DNA of 42,319 nt from Treponema sp. (GTDB lineage Bacteria > Spirochaetota > Spirochaetia > Treponematales > Treponemataceae): NCBI GenBank assembly GCA_017616165.1, contig JAFZYR010000012.1:1-42319 (forward strand), written 5' to 3'. The first letter of the stretch is position 1; every line of letters starts with the position of its first letter. The translations under genes were made by a program, and so were the position numbers. The notes under the pieces are model-generated. The model made no database searches and was not told where the DNA came from. It was given only the letters and a program-made list of their open reading frames with translations. This document shows, in pieces, positions 1 to 8,509 of this stretch.

Positions 1-25
1 GAAACACAAGCTGTCGACAAAAAAA

Positions 26-115
26 CTACTTGCTCTTATGTCGATTTCTTCTAAGCATCTTCTTTCGCTTATGTGTCGCCATCTTCTGGCGCTTTCTTTT
101 CTTACCACAAGGCAC
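26..115 (-). CDS. Small basic mS38/AURKAIP1-COX24-like ribosomal protein
   Basis: A 29-residue, extremely basic peptide (starts MPCGKKRKRQKM, ends RRNRHKSK). The pattern GKKRKR..KMATHKRKK..R.NRHK is that of the AURKAIP1/COX24 (mS38) family, whose bacterial members are tiny proteins of about 30 residues thought to bind the small ribosomal subunit. Start is GTG at 115, preceded by AGGAG seven bases upstream; stop is TAG at 26-28. A TTGACT/CATAAT promoter with a 17-base spacer lies upstream, so it looks like an independent monocistronic gene. It is easily missed because of its size. The family match is recalled from memory and not searched. Role in ribosome function is inferred from the family. 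Confidence 0.8.
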   Translation of the reverse strand: MPCGKKRKRQKMATHKRKKMLRRNRHKSK

Positions 116-145
116 GATGGCACTCCTACTTTATAAAGTATAGAT

Positions 146-174
146 ATTATGACAAAAAAAGGTTTATTAGTCAA
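146..174 (-). promoter_or_regulatory. Sigma-70-type promoter for the small basic gene
   Basis: Read on the minus strand: TTGACT (174-169), a 17-base spacer, then CATAAT (151-146). It lies about 30 bases upstream of the GTG start at 115. An overlapping alternative -10 (TAATAT) would need a 19-base spacer. Confidence 0.55.
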
Positions 175-188
175 TAGGAATACAGGAG

Positions 189-232
189 GAAACAGATATA
201 CTTCCGCTGCGGGGTGCGCGTATATCTGTTTC
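189..232. repeat. Palindromic intergenic element with perfect 13-bp arms
   Basis: GAAACAGATATAC (189-201) and GTATATCTGTTTC (220-232) are perfect inverted arms around an 18-base GC-rich loop. There is no T-run on either side, so it is not a convincing terminator. The arm/loop style (purine-rich outer arm, ATAT, GC-rich interior) resembles the larger element at 36276-36406. Confidence 0.6.
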
Positions 233-277
233 AATTAATTTATTCGTATTAAAGCATCTTGAATAAAAAATAATTTC

Positions 278-306
278 TTTTCTTTAAGACTTTGTTATGT
301 TATAAT
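278..306 (+). promoter_or_regulatory. Possible promoter of the zinc-ribbon cluster
   Basis: A consensus TATAAT at 301-306 lies 22 bases before the ATG at 329. The -35 region (TTTTCT, 278-283, 17-base spacer) is poor, so only the -10 is well supported. Confidence 0.4.
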
Positions 307-328
307 CGGAAAAAACAGGAGAAAAAAA

Positions 329-1084
329 ATGAAATATTGTCCAAAATGTGGATACGAAACTGATGATGAAGAAATTCTTTATTGTGCAGAAGACGGCCAA
401 TTACTTGTAGAAAAAAAACAAAGAAAAACAAAAAAAACAGAGACTGTGATTTCCAAAAAAGCGTCTAAGAAACCAGAGGAATCAAAAGAGTCTAAAAAAT
501 CAATAGAACCTGATAAATCCAAGGAATCAACAATTAAAACAACAACACAAGAACAAACAAGCCAAACAGAAGAAAGCACTCTGGATTTATCCAAAACTAA
601 TAAAACAGACTTTAAATCAATTATTCTTTCTGTATTGATGATATTATTTATTATTCTTTGCTTCATTTTTAATAATCAGGCAGTAAAATTAAAAGATCAA
701 TTAAAACATACAAATGATATTTTTAATCAATATTATGATTATTGTAGAGAATCACCCAAGATTCAAATTAAAGTAAACGAGTTATATAATGCTGATGATT
801 ATGGTAATAATATTGGAAATCCTCCTTTTTATTCAAATTCTATGCAATACTTATGTTGTAATTACTCTGTTGTTTTAAATCCAAATTACAATTTTGGTGA
901 AGATGATTATCTGGAAATTAGAATAATGAACTTAACTTCTGATTATTTATATGATCAATTCTATCAGACACTTGATAAAGATATTTTCTACGTTGACGCA
1001 TATTTTCATTCTGACTGTTGGTACATAGTTCAATGGATATATAATGACAAAGTCATTTACGAAAAGAGTTTCTTTATAAACTAA
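329..1084 (+). CDS. Zinc-ribbon single-pass membrane protein
   Basis: A 251-residue protein with an N-terminal zinc-ribbon-like motif: CPKC (C4, C7), then C19 with EDG in place of a second full CxxC, a common CPxDG-type variant. A Lys/Ser/Glu-rich low-complexity linker (about 28-92) leads to one hydrophobic helix (about 97-115). The rest is a Tyr/Asp/Asn-rich domain of about 130 residues, probably exported. The start has ACAGGAG upstream. It heads three closely spaced genes sharing zinc ribbons and membrane segments. Base composition is clearly more AT-rich than the housekeeping genes to the right. I recognise no function; metal binding is inferred from cysteine spacing. Confidence 0.8.
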   Translation: MKYCPKCGYETDDEEILYCAEDGQLLVEKKQRKTKKTETVISKKASKKPEESKESKKSIEPDKSKESTIKTTTQEQTSQTEESTLDLSKTNKTDFKSIILSVLMILFIILCFIFNNQAVKLKDQLKHTNDIFNQYYDYCRESPKIQIKVNELYNADDYGNNIGNPPFYSNSMQYLCCNYSVVLNPNYNFGEDDYLEIRIMNLTSDYLYDQFYQTLDKDIFYVDAYFHSDCWYIVQWIYNDKVIYEKSFFIN

Positions 1085-1097
1085 CCGAGGTTTTAGC

Positions 1098-1862
1098 ATG
1101 AAAAAAAAGATATTTTTTGCAATTATGAATTTTTTTACAGTTTTCTCTGCTTTTTCCCAGGACTGGTATGATTATGATGATTATTCATATTCAGATCCTT
1201 TTTCTAAAGCAATGGGGCTGGTAATATTTGCAGGTATTGTTTTTGCAATTTATTTCATCATTTCTTTTATAACAAAGCTTCATCTTGCTAAAATACTTAG
1301 TAAAGATAAAGGTTATCCCTCTACAAAATATATGTGGCTTACAGCTTTTTTCGGAATTGTTCCACTCCTTTTACTTTGTTTTGTTCCAAAAGAGAAAAAA
1401 GATAATAATCAATGTTCAATAACAAATTGCAAAAACTGTGGAAAACCAATTTATGGATTAAAAAAATTCTGTCCTTTTTGTGGCAAAACGTTAATGTTGT
1501 TTCCTTTTCTATATGCTTACATGTCTTTTTTATTACGACTTTTTATTTTCCTGGTTCTTTTTATTTTTGCAATGTGGTACACAATGGGAAAGTTGACTGC
1601 TTTTTTTGCAAAACAAAAAAATCTGGATGGAAAAAAATGGTTTTGGATTGGATTTTTCGCAGGTGATATTTCATTATTTGCTGTAAACTGTATTACTTCT
1701 GATTCTACAAATATTGAAAACAACACTACAGAAAACATCATAAACAATAAAACGACTTCAAAAAAATCAAAAACTTATATTTGTGAAAGCTGTGGTAGAA
1801 CTATTTCAAAAGAAAAAAAGTTCTGCCCTTATTGTGGAAATCCAACCGAGGAGAATGCATAA
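1098..1862 (+). CDS. Multi-pass membrane protein with two zinc ribbons
   Basis: 254 residues. An N-terminal signal-like helix (1-20) is followed by hydrophobic segments around 39-60, 80-96, 134-162 and 180-198. Two classic four-cysteine zinc ribbons are present: C111/C114/C125/C128 between membrane segments and C229/C232/C243/C246 at the C-terminus. Two stretches share a pattern of Lys-rich loop, aromatic K-W/Y, then GFF or AFFG plus a hydrophobic run (about 70-96 and 173-198). The same pattern recurs in the next gene. Shine-Dalgarno is CGAGG seven bases before the ATG. The gene lies 13 bases after its neighbour and overlaps the next gene by one base, so this is an operon. Function unknown. 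Confidence 0.8.
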   Translation: MKKKIFFAIMNFFTVFSAFSQDWYDYDDYSYSDPFSKAMGLVIFAGIVFAIYFIISFITKLHLAKILSKDKGYPSTKYMWLTAFFGIVPLLLLCFVPKEKKDNNQCSITNCKNCGKPIYGLKKFCPFCGKTLMLFPFLYAYMSFLLRLFIFLVLFIFAMWYTMGKLTAFFAKQKNLDGKKWFWIGFFAGDISLFAVNCITSDSTNIENNTTENIINNKTTSKKSKTYICESCGRTISKEKKFCPYCGNPTEENA

Positions 1863-2104
1863 TGATATTACTATTACTTATTCTTATTTGTTCACTTTTC
1901 TCAACAATTTTACAGGGATTCGGCTATTTTCTTCAAACAATTTTTATTTTATGTGAATTTACCGTATATGGGGTTGCAACATCCTTTCTTGCTCAAAAAA
2001 AAGGTTATGATAAAAGAAAATGGTTTTTCTTTGGTTTTTTTGGTGGAATTATTGCATTACTAGTGTGTGGGCTTTATTTAAGAGAAAAGGAAGTTGCAGA
2101 ATAA
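1862..2104 (+). CDS. Small two-helix membrane protein
   Basis: 80 residues from the ATG at 1862, whose first base is the last base of the upstream TAA (TAATG), with GAGGAG at 1848-1853 as ribosome-binding site. A longer in-frame extension to 1832 exists, but it lies wholly inside the upstream gene and lacks a better site. The protein is almost entirely hydrophobic, with a KKGYDKRKW loop and GFFGG turn between helices, matching the repeated motif of the preceding protein. Its 3' end overlaps the convergent miaA end by 31 bases. Function unknown; probably works with the two upstream zinc-ribbon proteins. Confidence 0.7.
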   Translation: MILLLLILICSLFSTILQGFGYFLQTIFILCEFTVYGVATSFLAQKKGYDKRKWFFFGFFGGIIALLVCGLYLREKEVAE

Positions 2105-3042
2105 AGACTTTTTAAATATAAGTTAATATCATTAATTTGTTCCGGCTTCCCTTCATATTTTACAATTTTACTCCCCGAAATATTTCTTATTAGAATAAAT
2201 TGCTTTTTAGCATACTTGCGGCTGTTGTGTTTTATGGCTTCTATAGCTTGCAGGCGGTCGGGGTATTCGAACCATTCGTGATACCCGATTGCTTTGAAGC
2301 CGGGAGAGTCTTTGGTGTAACCGGACTTTAATAGCGATTTTATTTCATCTTCAAGTCCCTGCTCTATCATCTGGTCTACACGCTGGTTTATACGCTCGTA
2401 CAAAAGGTCGCGGGGTGGTTCAAGAACTATAAATGTAAAATCATATTGCGGACGCAGGCCTGGTTTTATTGCAAATTCACTGCGCGTTTTTCCGCTTAAA
2501 TAATAAACCTCCAGCGCGCGGCAGATACGGTAGGCGTCGTTGGGATGGATTTTGACAGCACTAACCGGGTCAATTTCCTGCAGTTCCTTGTAAAGTTCTG
2601 CATTTCCTTCTGTGGCAATACGGGCCTTTAATTTTTCCCGCAGGACCGGATCACTTACAGGAGTTGGTGCTACCCCGTATAAAAAATTACGGATATAAAA
2701 ACCGGTGCCGCCGCATACCACAGGAGTTTTTCCGCGGGCATAAATGTCCCGGCAGGCACAGTCGGCGTCGTTTACAAAATCGCTAACGTTGTACTGCTGG
2801 TCTGGGGTAAGAATATCTATAAGATGATGAGGAAGGATTTTACGCAGTTCGGGCTCGGGTTTGGCGGTTCCAATGTCCATGCCCTTATAAACTGCCTGAC
2901 TGTCTGCGCTAATAATCTCTGCGTTTAAAATAAAATGACTGCCCCCTGGAGCAAAAAGCTCTTTTGTAAGGGCAGTCTTTCCACTAGCTGTAGGAGCAAA
3001 AATTACGATGACAGGAAGCTTTGTTCCCTGTGTTTCGTCCAT
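2074..3042 (-). CDS. miaA: tRNA dimethylallyltransferase
   Basis: Transfers a dimethylallyl group from DMAPP to N6 of A37 in tRNAs reading UNN codons. The 322-residue product has the P-loop APTASGKT (16-23), the SADSQAVYKGMDIGTAKP motif, HHLIDI, the GGTGFYI glycine loop and the C-terminal KYAKKQ motif near 280, all typical of MiaA. Length is normal. ATG at 3042 is chosen; a GTG immediately upstream (3045) is an equally feasible start. It follows rpoZ by only a few bases, so the two are probably co-transcribed. Its tail overlaps the end of the convergent small membrane gene. Confidence 0.93.
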   Translation of the reverse strand: MDETQGTKLPVIVIFAPTASGKTALTKELFAPGGSHFILNAEIISADSQAVYKGMDIGTAKPEPELRKILPHHLIDILTPDQQYNVSDFVNDADCACRDIYARGKTPVVCGGTGFYIRNFLYGVAPTPVSDPVLREKLKARIATEGNAELYKELQEIDPVSAVKIHPNDAYRICRALEVYYLSGKTRSEFAIKPGLRPQYDFTFIVLEPPRDLLYERINQRVDQMIEQGLEDEIKSLLKSGYTKDSPGFKAIGYHEWFEYPDRLQAIEAIKHNSRKYAKKQFILIRNISGSKIVKYEGKPEQINDINLYLKSLYSATSFSLK

Positions 3043-3046
3043 CACT

Positions 3047-3244
3047 CTACTGCTTTTCTTCTATGCGGTAACTAACCTTGTGATTAAAAAGCTGACGTGC
3101 AGCAACGCACACAACCTTATCTGAGTTTGCAGCAATCTCAGGGTCATTAACCTTTGCCATCTGATATGCACGACGACTTGCCGCAACAGTTATTTCATAA
3201 ATATTGTCCTGAAACTGAACCAGCTGTTCCAATGGAAAAATCAT
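3047..3244 (-). CDS. rpoZ: RNA polymerase omega subunit
   Basis: 65 residues, short like other omega subunits. It carries the family pattern: N-terminal IFPLEQLVQFQDNIYE, then the ASRRAYQM helix (equivalent to A..RA.Q) that contacts beta-prime, and a conserved VAARQL segment. Omega assists folding and assembly of beta-prime. The ATG has AGAGGT upstream, and a TTGAAT/TAAAAT promoter lies 28-56 bases before it. It is first in a two-gene unit with miaA. Confidence 0.85.
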   Translation of the reverse strand: MIFPLEQLVQFQDNIYEITVAASRRAYQMAKVNDPEIAANSDKVVCVAARQLFNHKVSYRIEEKQ

Positions 3245-3271
3245 TATCTTACCTCTTTTTATAGTGTTAAT

Positions 3272-3300
3272 ATTTTATCAACATATGTGGTTTTATTCAA
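3272..3300 (-). promoter_or_regulatory. Promoter of rpoZ-miaA
   Basis: Minus strand: TTGAAT (3300-3295), 17-base spacer, TAAAAT (3277-3272), 28 bases upstream of the rpoZ start codon. Confidence 0.55.
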
Positions 3301-3334
3301 GCATTAAACTCAAGCAATTTTTCTTATACTATAA

Positions 3335-4528
3335 TTATATATCCAAGCTTGAATATACCACATTCTTAACTTTTCTTGTAAGCTCCCAGGTGCCGGCGTC
3401 TACTTTTTGCATGGTCATAACCAGGACCAGATTGTTGGCGGGGTCTATTCCCAGATATGGGCCAAGCCAGCCGTCCCAGCCGTATTCGCCTTTTGATGTT
3501 AGAGCTTTGCATTTTCCAGGTTCGTTGGCTATTCGTAATAGATTACAGTAGGTATAACCGCTAAGGTGTTCCATTTTAATATTGAACTTTTGCTGAATAT
3601 CATCACGAAGTGTTGCAGTTGTCATAAAGTCTATAGTGAATGGTTGTAAAACCTGAGTGTTATCAAGTTTGCCCTTGTTCAAAAGCATTAATCCAAATTT
3701 CATGTAGTCATCGACTGTAGAACAAAGGCCTGCTCCACCACTTTCAAAAGAAGGGGGATTTTCCATTTTGTAGCCCACACCCAGGTTGCAGCCGGTAAAT
3801 TCTTCTAGTCCTGTGCGGTAGATTTTTGAAAGCCGTGATTGTTTTTGCTGTGGTACATAAAAAGCAGTATCATTCATTCCAACTGGTGTAAAAATGTTTT
3901 CTTTAAGATAATCGCTGAATTTCTTACCGCTAACCTTCTCTATTACTGCCCCTAGAATATCTGCTGAATAACCATACTGATAATCAGTTCCGGGTTCAAA
4001 ATTTAGAGGGATTTTTGCAATGCGTTTTGCAAATTCCTGTGTAGTAATTTTATTTGGACCTGCCACATCATTATTTAGTTCTTCTATGAGCTTTGAAGTT
4101 TCATGCTCTCCATAAGTACTGCCTTCCCAGTAAGCGCCGTAGCCATATCCACTTGTCATATTAAGAAGATCTTGAATAAGAATTGGTCTTGTTGCAGGAT
4201 GTGGATTTCCCTTGCGTCCAGTATCGGTACAAACAGTGACTTCTGCAAATTCCGGCAGAATATCCTTAAGCTGCTGCCCAAGCTCAAGCTTTCCCTGTTC
4301 AATCAACTTAAAAGCCGCAGCTGCAGTAACAGTCTTACTCATTGAATACATGCGGCAGATTGTGTCGCGCTGGTATTTTTTGCCGTTTTCTATGTCTGCA
4401 TAGCCCGACTGCCAGTAGCCAAGCTCTTTATTATCTTTGTATAGGAGTACATTTACTCCGGCAACGTATTTTTTCTGTGTATATTCATCCAAAAGCGACT
4501 GTATATTCTGTAAATTATTTGTATTCAT
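3335..4528 (-). CDS. Beta-lactamase-fold serine hydrolase (EstB-like esterase)
   Basis: A 397-residue serine hydrolase of the class C beta-lactamase/penicillin-binding fold. The nucleophile motif is SMSK (S62, K65). The second motif region reads YGYSADILGAVIEKVSG, as in EstB-type esterases, and the C-terminal GWDGWLGPYLGIDP block replaces the KTG triad. No signal peptide is visible, favouring a cytoplasmic esterase or peptide hydrolase over a resistance enzyme. The ATG at 4528 is preferred to a TTG 12 codons upstream; neither has a good ribosome-binding site. It stands alone between rpoZ and a divergent lipoprotein gene. Substrate unknown. Confidence 0.85.
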   Translation of the reverse strand: MNTNNLQNIQSLLDEYTQKKYVAGVNVLLYKDNKELGYWQSGYADIENGKKYQRDTICRMYSMSKTVTAAAAFKLIEQGKLELGQQLKDILPEFAEVTVCTDTGRKGNPHPATRPILIQDLLNMTSGYGYGAYWEGSTYGEHETSKLIEELNNDVAGPNKITTQEFAKRIAKIPLNFEPGTDYQYGYSADILGAVIEKVSGKKFSDYLKENIFTPVGMNDTAFYVPQQKQSRLSKIYRTGLEEFTGCNLGVGYKMENPPSFESGGAGLCSTVDDYMKFGLMLLNKGKLDNTQVLQPFTIDFMTTATLRDDIQQKFNIKMEHLSGYTYCNLLRIANEPGKCKALTSKGEYGWDGWLGPYLGIDPANNLVLVMTMQKVDAGTWELTRKVKNVVYSSLDI

Positions 4529-4639
4529 AATTTTATTATGTATTGATTTATTTATAGTTGTCAATTATTGAGCAGGCAAAATATAGGTTTAATCAATTTT
4601 CTCATAGATATTTAACTGCTTATATGATATATTCTGCTC

Positions 4640-5899
4640 ATGAAAAAAAATCCATCACTTAAAATAATTTTTATTACACTTTTAATGGCGCTGCTTTTTG
4701 CAAGCTGTAAACACGATGCCGGTAAAGGACACCTCTTGCGTGTTATAGTTTATTATCCTTGTCCCGGTTATTTCAGCAACATGATGTATCCGAGTGCACC
4801 TCAAAAAGAGGATTACGGCATTTACCAGGTTCTGGTTAAGATTAAAAATGACACCCTTACAACCGAAATGCTTGATGATATGAACAGCCATGTTGCTGCC
4901 TGCGGTATTAAAGGCTTTTCGGGCAAATGGTATGCCGATTCAGATTTTGCAAAAGAGCTTAGTGCCGGAAAGCTGACCTCCCGCTGGGAAGATAATTATT
5001 ACAATTACATGGTCTATACACAGGTTGATGAAGATTTAACCCCAAGATTCACAGAATACACAGTTCGTGATTCAAATAATATTTACAGGTTCAATAGTAG
5101 TCATAAAGATATTTTTCCCGTAGATACTACATCAGTAAACTTTAGTGATGAGCTTTTAAACAACAGTTATTTTCCATATGAAGTAAGCAAGGTTTATTAT
5201 ATTAATGCGGACGGCTTAAAGGAAAATGAATGGCAGGCAGGACAGCCTTTGCAGGGTAAAAAGCTTTTTGTTGATTTAAATTCAAGCTGGGCAAATCAAA
5301 TCAGCCTAAAATTTGTAAATTCTTTACAAAAGCTCTCTCCAACACATGGACCGTCTTATGAATGTAAATATATTAATAAGTCAATGAAAATAAGTGACTG
5401 TTATTCTAATATTTTTAGTGCAAATTATTCCTATTTGAAGATTTACAAGGGTTCCTTTTTACCAGATGGAGCAATTGAATGGGATAAAACAAAGGAATAT
5501 ACAGGTGATGATACAGTTAATTTGTGGGAGCTTATAAGATTTGATACCTACATTCCTAAGCTCAATATTTATATTATTGATCAAAACGGAAACACCAAAG
5601 ACTTTACAAACCAATACGATATAGCCTATGAAATAGAAGATGATACTATATCTGAATATGATTTAGGTGAAATTGCAAATGATGTCTTTGACCAAGGATA
5701 TTTACCTGTAAATATTGAAGGTTCCTCATGGATTCCAAAGGCTTATTATAAGGCAAATGCCTCCGAATCAGAAGCTTTGCCTGAAGAAGATGTATGGACT
5801 ACAGCTTCCGGAGACACTTATATTCAGGTTAAAAAAGGCTGTAACATTGATAAGCTTAAAAGCGCAATATATATTCTGGTAGAAGGAACTTTGAATTAG
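4640..5899 (+). CDS. Putative lipoprotein of unknown function
   Basis: 419 residues with a textbook lipoprotein signal: MKKNPS, a hydrophobic core, and lipobox FASC with C23 as the acylated residue. The mature part is rich in Tyr, Asp and Asn, with no motif I recognise; several YxxY and DxY stretches suggest a beta-rich extracytoplasmic fold. No clear ribosome-binding site is seen. It is monocistronic: the divergent serine hydrolase is upstream and the sugar kinase downstream has its own TATAAT. Confidence 0.75.
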   Translation: MKKNPSLKIIFITLLMALLFASCKHDAGKGHLLRVIVYYPCPGYFSNMMYPSAPQKEDYGIYQVLVKIKNDTLTTEMLDDMNSHVAACGIKGFSGKWYADSDFAKELSAGKLTSRWEDNYYNYMVYTQVDEDLTPRFTEYTVRDSNNIYRFNSSHKDIFPVDTTSVNFSDELLNNSYFPYEVSKVYYINADGLKENEWQAGQPLQGKKLFVDLNSSWANQISLKFVNSLQKLSPTHGPSYECKYINKSMKISDCYSNIFSANYSYLKIYKGSFLPDGAIEWDKTKEYTGDDTVNLWELIRFDTYIPKLNIYIIDQNGNTKDFTNQYDIAYEIEDDTISEYDLGEIANDVFDQGYLPVNIEGSSWIPKAYYKANASESEALPEEDVWTTASGDTYIQVKKGCNIDKLKSAIYILVEGTLN

Positions 5900-5985
5900 G
5901 AATTAAAAAATTCATACCTTTTAAATAATATTTTCTATTTATTTTCCTCATTTTTGCGTTATAATATAGTAAAAGGATTAACAAA

Positions 5986-7584
5986 ATGGAAAATAAAGAA
6001 CTTATCGAAGCCGGAAAGGCTGTTTTGGGTATTGAATTTGGATCAACACGTATCAAGGCTGTGCTGATTAACGAAAAATACGAACCAATTGCCGGTGGTT
6101 CATACACTTGGGAAAACTCCCTCGAAAACGGCATCTGGACTTACCCTCTTACACAGATTCACGAAGGACTTCAGACCTGTTACGCAGAACTCAAAAAGGA
6201 TGTTCAGGAAAAATATGGAATCAAGCTTACAAAGTTCAAGGCTGGTGGTATTTCTGCCATGATGCACGGATACCTTGCCTTTGATAAGGACGAAAAGCTT
6301 TTAGTTCCTTTCAGAACCTGGCGTAATACTATTACAGGCGAAGCTTCCCTCAAATTGTCTGAATTGTTCAACTTCCCTGTTCCTGAACGCTGGTCAATCA
6401 GCCATTTTTATCAGGCAATTCTTAAGAATGAAGCTCACGTTCCACAGATTAAGAACGTTTATACACTTGCAGCCTATATTCACTACATGCTTACAGGCCA
6501 GAAGGTAATCGGTGTTGGTGATGCCAGCGGTATGTTCCCTGTAAAGCTCAACGGCTCAAAGGCAGATTACAATGCTGAATATATTTCTAAGTTTGAAGCC
6601 TTGCCAGAAGTTTCTAAATACAACTTCAAAATCAATGAGGTATTCCCTAAGGTTTTGATGGCCGGTGAAGCTGCAGGCACTTTGACCGAAGCTGGTGCTA
6701 AGTTCCTAGACCCGAGCGGAGACCTTACAGCCGGTATTCCATTCTGTCCTCCGGAAGGAGATGCTGGAACCGGTATGGCTGCAACAAACAGCGTAAAGGC
6801 TAAAACCGGTAACATCAGTGCAGGTACCTCTGTGTTCAGCATGGTTGTATTGGAAAAAGACCTTGCCAACGTTTACCCTGGCATTATTGATATTGTTACT
6901 ACCCCGGACGGCTATCCTGTAGCTATGGTTCACTGTAATAACTGTACTGGCGAACACAACTACTGGATGGACCTTTTCTACGAGGTTGCACAGACTATGT
7001 GCGGTAACGACATTCCAAAAATCGGTAAGTTCTTTGATGATTTGATTAACAAGTCACTCGAAGCAGACAAGGATTGCGGCGGTCTGTTGGCATACAACTA
7101 CCTTTCCGGTGAAACAATCACAGGCTTTACAAGCGGACGCCCTCTTTTTGTACGTGCCGAAAATGCTAAATTCAACATTGCAAACTTTATGCGCGTTCAG
7201 ATGTTTACTTCTCTTGGTGCTTTGCGTGCCGGAATGGATATTCTTTACGACAAGGAAAAGGTTCCTGTAGAAAGCATGACAGGCGCCGGCGGTTACTTCA
7301 AAACAGAAGCAGGTCTTAAATACATGGCAGCTGCTATGAAAACAAGCGTAAGTGCTATGGAAACAGCCGGTGAAGGTGGCCCATGGGGCATGGCTCTTCT
7401 TGCAGCCTACAGCGCAGACAGCAAGGGTAAGGTTCTTTCAGACTTCCTCAACAGCGAAGTATTCGGCACCTGCAAAAAGACAACCTCTGCTCCTGAAGCA
7501 GAACTGGTTGAATCCTTCAATATCTACTTTGAAAGATACATGAAAGGTCTGAGCATTGAGAAGGCAGCAGTAGAGTGCCTATAA
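5986..7584 (+). CDS. FGGY-family carbohydrate kinase, probable L-ribulokinase
   Basis: 532 residues of the FGGY (hexokinase/actin-fold) sugar kinase family. The N-terminal phosphate-1 loop is GIEFGSTRIKAVL. GDAGTGM near residue 258 should carry the catalytic Asp (CPPEGD). A Gly-rich adenosine loop (MTGAGGYF) and GEGGPWGMALL follow in the second domain. The araD-like gene directly downstream makes L-ribulose, or a close relative such as L-xylulose, the likely substrate. It diverges from E. coli AraB and could be annotated as a generic FGGY kinase. TATAAT at 5960-5965 and AAAGGA before the ATG support the start. Codon use is strongly biased, as in highly expressed genes. No isomerase (araA) is in the window. 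Confidence 0.85.
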   Translation: MENKELIEAGKAVLGIEFGSTRIKAVLINEKYEPIAGGSYTWENSLENGIWTYPLTQIHEGLQTCYAELKKDVQEKYGIKLTKFKAGGISAMMHGYLAFDKDEKLLVPFRTWRNTITGEASLKLSELFNFPVPERWSISHFYQAILKNEAHVPQIKNVYTLAAYIHYMLTGQKVIGVGDASGMFPVKLNGSKADYNAEYISKFEALPEVSKYNFKINEVFPKVLMAGEAAGTLTEAGAKFLDPSGDLTAGIPFCPPEGDAGTGMAATNSVKAKTGNISAGTSVFSMVVLEKDLANVYPGIIDIVTTPDGYPVAMVHCNNCTGEHNYWMDLFYEVAQTMCGNDIPKIGKFFDDLINKSLEADKDCGGLLAYNYLSGETITGFTSGRPLFVRAENAKFNIANFMRVQMFTSLGALRAGMDILYDKEKVPVESMTGAGGYFKTEAGLKYMAAAMKTSVSAMETAGEGGPWGMALLAAYSADSKGKVLSDFLNSEVFGTCKKTTSAPEAELVESFNIYFERYMKGLSIEKAAVECL

Positions 7585-7590
7585 ATATAT

Positions 7591-7702
7591 GGATTGCCAC
7601 GTCGCTACGCTCCTGTCGCAGAGCTTACCGACATTTTGCTACGCAAAAGTCGCGCAATGACGGTGACGATAAACGTCATTGCGAGCGAAGCGAAGCAATC
7701 CA
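7591..7702. repeat. Composite palindromic repeat, copy 1
   Basis: Starts GGATTGCCACGTCGCTACGC, contains a hairpin-like insert (7614-7652, with AAAATGTC/GACTTTTGC arms when read in reverse), reaches CGCAATGACG, then about 12 bases later an inverted copy starting CGTCATTGCG and ending GCAATCC. It fills the gap between the kinase and epimerase genes. The 72-base left unit recurs inverted at 9282-9352. Confidence 0.8.
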
Positions 7703-7717
7703 CATTGGAGAATACAT

Positions 7718-8434
7718 ATGACTTACGAAACAATTCGTCTTCAGGCTTACGAAGCCAATATGAAAATCCCTGAGAACCATCTGGCTCTTTACACCTGGGG
7801 AAACGTCAGTGCCTTTGACAAGGACAAGGGCGTTTTTGCAATCAAGCCTAGTGGAGTTCCTTACCCGGAGCTTACACCGGAAAGCATGGTAATCATTGAC
7901 CTGGAAGGTAACAAGGTAGATGGCAGCATGAATCCTTCGAGCGATACCCCTACCCACGCAGTTTTATACAAAGAATTTGCAGTAAACAAGGGTGCAGAGG
8001 TTGGCGGAATCATCCACACACACTCAACCTTTGCCGTAAGCTGGGCACAGGCTGTAAAAAGCGTACCTCTTTTTGGTACCACTCATGCAGACCACATCCA
8101 GAAGGCTATTCCGTGTACCCCTTACCTTAGCAAAGAGGCAGTTGAATCAGACTACGAAAAGGAAACAGGTCTTCTCATCGTAAAGCACTTTGCAGAGCTT
8201 GGACTTAATCCAAGTGAAATAAACATGGTGCTCTGCGGCGGCCACGGACCTTTTGCCTGGGGCAAAACTGCAGAAAAGGCTGTTTACAACGGAACAGTTC
8301 TGGAAGAAATCTGTAAGATGGCCTTGAACACCCTTGCACTCAACCCGCAGGCTACACCGCTTCCGGATTATATTGTTAATAAGCATTATATGCGCAAGCA
8401 CGGACCAAATGCCTACTACGGCCAGGGAAAATAA
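7718..8434 (+). CDS. araD: L-ribulose-5-phosphate 4-epimerase
   Basis: 238-residue class II aldolase-fold enzyme that interconverts L-ribulose 5-phosphate and D-xylulose 5-phosphate. Zinc ligands are visible as H100 and H102 (IIHTHST) and H176 (CGGHGPFAWG). Also present are TWGNVSAFD, KPSGVPY and the SSDTPTH phosphate-binding stretch. The ATG at 7718 has TTGGAG seven bases upstream. An in-frame extension to 7679 runs through the repeat and is rejected. The upstream kinase and this enzyme form the last two steps of L-arabinose/L-ribulose entry into the pentose phosphate pathway, though a repeat separates them. Confidence 0.93.
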   Translation: MTYETIRLQAYEANMKIPENHLALYTWGNVSAFDKDKGVFAIKPSGVPYPELTPESMVIIDLEGNKVDGSMNPSSDTPTHAVLYKEFAVNKGAEVGGIIHTHSTFAVSWAQAVKSVPLFGTTHADHIQKAIPCTPYLSKEAVESDYEKETGLLIVKHFAELGLNPSEINMVLCGGHGPFAWGKTAEKAVYNGTVLEEICKMALNTLALNPQATPLPDYIVNKHYMRKHGPNAYYGQGK

Positions 8435-8441
8435 AGTTTAT

Positions 8442-8500
8442 GGATTGCCACGTCGCTGCGCTCCTCGCAATGACGTGGTCCCTGAGGCTCTCGAAGGGCC
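8442..8500. repeat. Palindromic repeat, copy 2 plus a second repeat type
   Basis: 8442-8476 is the simple form of the repeat (GGATTGCCACGTCGCTGCGC ... CGCAATGACG) without the hairpin insert. 8477-8500 is a different short imperfect palindrome, GGTCCCTGAGG...CGAAGGGCC, of a type seen between genes in many bacteria. The GAAGGG of this second unit is the only Shine-Dalgarno-like sequence before recO. Confidence 0.7.
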
Positions 8501-8509
8501 ATAATAAAA

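Noticed and set aside
189..232. Rho-independent terminator
   Set aside because: Perfect stem but no T-run on either strand, and no gene ends beside it; better called a palindromic repeat.
4529..4564. TTG start extending the serine hydrolase by 12 residues
   Set aside because: No ribosome-binding site and no family motif in the extension; the ATG at 4528 is the simpler choice.
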